DNA of 32,257 nt from Bacteroidales bacterium (lineage in GTDB: Bacteria > Bacteroidota > Bacteroidia > Bacteroidales > F082). A program made the position numbers and the translations under genes. Shown here piece after piece: positions 30,887 to 32,257 of the stretch. Numbering within the stretch: the stretch's first letter is position 1; each line of letters begins with the position of its first letter. A model generated the notes under the pieces. The model did no database searches. It saw only the letters and a list, made by a program, of their open reading frames with translations, and was not told the DNA's origin. Where the stretch lies: positions 1 through 32,257 of the forward strand of contig JAEEJS010000059.1 in assembly GCA_016282015.1 (NCBI GenBank), read 5' to 3'.

Positions 30887-32257
30887 ATGATTAGCATTTC
30901 AAGCATTATAACTGCGATTTTGACTTTGATGGCGGGTATAGGCGTGTTTCTTGTGGCTTGCCAGATGATGAGCACGCATCTCGAGGCGGTGTCGTCGAAG
31001 GGGCTGAAACAGCTGTTTTCCAAGACCGGCAATAACAAATGGCTCGGCGTGGGCATTGGCACGGTGGGCACTGCCGCCATCCAGAGCAGCGGCGCCGTCA
31101 CGGTGATGGTGATAGGCTTCGTCAACGTGGGGATACTGTCGCTCGCACAGGCAGCCACCATCATCTATGGAGCCAACATCGGAACCACGGTCACGGCACA
31201 GCTGGTGGCGTTGGGAATGTTCGGCAAGAACAGCATCTCTACCACTATTATCTTCGCCGCCTTCGCAGGAATAGGCGCTTTCATCACGCTGTTCAGCAAA
31301 CGCAACGCCACCAAGCAGGTCGGAGGCATCCTGACAGGCTTCGGTATGCTGTTCGTGGGTCTCTCGATGATGGCTAACGCCATGGATGAATTCGCCGCCC
31401 TCGACGCTGTAAAACAGTTTCTTGCAAGCATCAACAACGCAGTGCTGCTGGTCTTGGTCGGCGCCATACTGACAGCCATCATACAATCCTCGTCGGTGAT
31501 GACATCCATCGCAATCACTATGGTCGTCTCAGGCTTGGTGACACTCGACCAGGGCATCTACCTGACGATGGGAAGCAACATCGGCTCGTGTGTGGTCGCC
31601 ATCATCGCCGGTGTGACGAGTGGCACATTAGCCAAGCGCACAGCCATGATTCACCTTATCTTCAACGTGATGGGTGTCATCATCTTCATGCTGATAGGCT
31701 TCATGCTACGCGTCACGACAGGCGGCGACTGGACCTTCGGCGGCGTCTTCGAGCACATGTTTCCCGCCGCTCCGCAGATACAGCTCGCAATGTTCCATAC
31801 AGTGTTTAACATCTGCACCATGCTCGTCGCCATGCCATTGACAAATACCTTGGTGAACTTGGCTTGCCGTATAGTTAAAGACATTCCTAAAGAAAAAAGC
31901 GACGAGCCGCATCTGCGTTATCTCGACGAGCAGATGCTCAGCACACCTGTCGTCGCCATCCGCCAGCTGAAGGCCGAAATCGAAAACATGGCAGAACTCG
32001 CCATACAGAACTTCCAAAGGTCGATTCATATCATCACCACCATGGACTACAGCGAGGTGGAACAATTCCGAAAAACCGAGATATTGCTGAATTATCTTAA
32101 CAAGGAGCTGGTGGATTATTCGGTGAAGCTTTCCGGCAAGAGTCTCAACAGTTTCGACCAACGCTATCTCTTTACTACCATACGCACCGTGAGCGACCTC
32201 GAACGCATCGGCGACTACGCTGAAAACATCGTGGAATATGCCGACGCGCTCAAGGGG
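30887..32257 (+). CDS. Na/Pi cotransporter family protein (partial, runs off the right edge)
   Basis: The frame is open from the ATG at 30887 to the window end (457 codons), so the C-terminus is missing. Two inverted-repeat halves of the Na/Pi family carry the QSS signatures: AAIQSSGAVTVMVI (Gln66) and AIIQSSSVMTSIAI (Gln200), each before a glycine-rich loop (YGANIGTTVTA and MGSNIGSCVVA). After the membrane part (about residue 330) a soluble helical PhoU-like region begins (MLSTPVVAIRQLKAEIENMAELA, TIRTVSDLERIGDYAENIVE). It is expected to take up phosphate with sodium at the inner membrane. The PhzF-like gene is 15 nt upstream. Confidence 0.93.
   Translation, partial: MISISSIITAILTLMAGIGVFLVACQMMSTHLEAVSSKGLKQLFSKTGNNKWLGVGIGTVGTAAIQSSGAVTVMVIGFVNVGILSLAQAATIIYGANIGTTVTAQLVALGMFGKNSISTTIIFAAFAGIGAFITLFSKRNATKQVGGILTGFGMLFVGLSMMANAMDEFAALDAVKQFLASINNAVLLVLVGAILTAIIQSSSVMTSIAITMVVSGLVTLDQGIYLTMGSNIGSCVVAIIAGVTSGTLAKRTAMIHLIFNVMGVIIFMLIGFMLRVTTGGDWTFGGVFEHMFPAAPQIQLAMFHTVFNICTMLVAMPLTNTLVNLACRIVKDIPKEKSDEPHLRYLDEQMLSTPVVAIRQLKAEIENMAELAIQNFQRSIHIITTMDYSEVEQFRKTEILLNYLNKELVDYSVKLSGKSLNSFDQRYLFTTIRTVSDLERIGDYAENIVEYADALKG

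Noticed and set aside
1..32257. CRISPR arrays, tRNA or rRNA genes, insertion sequences or prophage
   Set aside because: No regularly spaced repeats, cloverleaf sequences, transposase or integrase reading frames, or terminal inverted repeats were seen by eye. A short element could still be missed.

Overview
The window looks like chromosomal DNA of a Bacteroidales-type Bacteroidota. Three things point that way. Most genes are preceded by the Bacteroidota -7 promoter box TAnnTTTG, sometimes with a TTTG -33 box. Five genes end in a type IX secretion (T9SS) sorting domain with the YPNP-type signature. Several families are typical of the order: DUF4421 barrel, M13 peptidase lipoprotein, PBP4-type lipoprotein and GH78 rhamnosidase lipoprotein. 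I saw no tRNA, rRNA, CRISPR array, transposase or phage genes.

Layout. 1-846: a fimbrillin-like lipoprotein gene on the minus strand, broken by an in-frame stop and running off the left edge. 948-3781: M13 metallopeptidase and aquaporin (plus strand), closed by a strong bidirectional terminator. 3838-5207: secreted EEP-family hydrolase and Bcp peroxiredoxin, translationally coupled. 5314-8085: T9SS esterase-like protein, HD-domain protein and SDR oxidoreductase. 8089-11184: DUF1846 protein, acyl-CoA thioesterase and DUF4421 barrel. 11192-14610: cytidylate kinase-like protein and alpha-L-rhamnosidase. 14613-17485: a zinc-type CDF exporter, a lipoprotein gene of unknown function and a TIGR04076 gene. 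17482-19530: a tightly overlapping queC-queD-queE-queF operon for preQ1 synthesis. 19625-22409: PBP4 and a two-jellyroll T9SS adhesin. 22533-25037: a T9SS beta-propeller-like protein and a T9SS C10 cysteine peptidase. 25112-27893: metal P-type ATPase and ZIP transporter. 27950-29530: T9SS BspA-type leucine-rich-repeat protein. 29542 to the right edge: cupin, PhzF-like isomerase and a Na/Pi cotransporter cut by the window end.

Two items stand out. First, a 35-nt preQ1-I riboswitch aptamer lies immediately upstream of queC. It has a 5-bp P1, a 4-bp pseudoknot P2 and the conserved A-rich tail, and P2 captures the purine tract next to the start codon. The operon that makes preQ1 is therefore probably shut off by its own product. 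Second, the last 86 bp of the TIGR04076 gene at the end of that operon are repeated perfectly 1.69 kb away. The copies flank a lipoprotein gene that has its own promoter. This is the footprint expected if a cassette entered the gene's 3' end and restored it with a new tail, leaving the old tail in front of the CDF exporter gene. No recombinase is visible, so the mechanism is open.

Functional themes are envelope and secreted proteins (five T9SS cargos, four lipoproteins, one barrel), zinc or heavy-metal handling (CDF, P-type ATPase, ZIP) and queuosine precursor synthesis.
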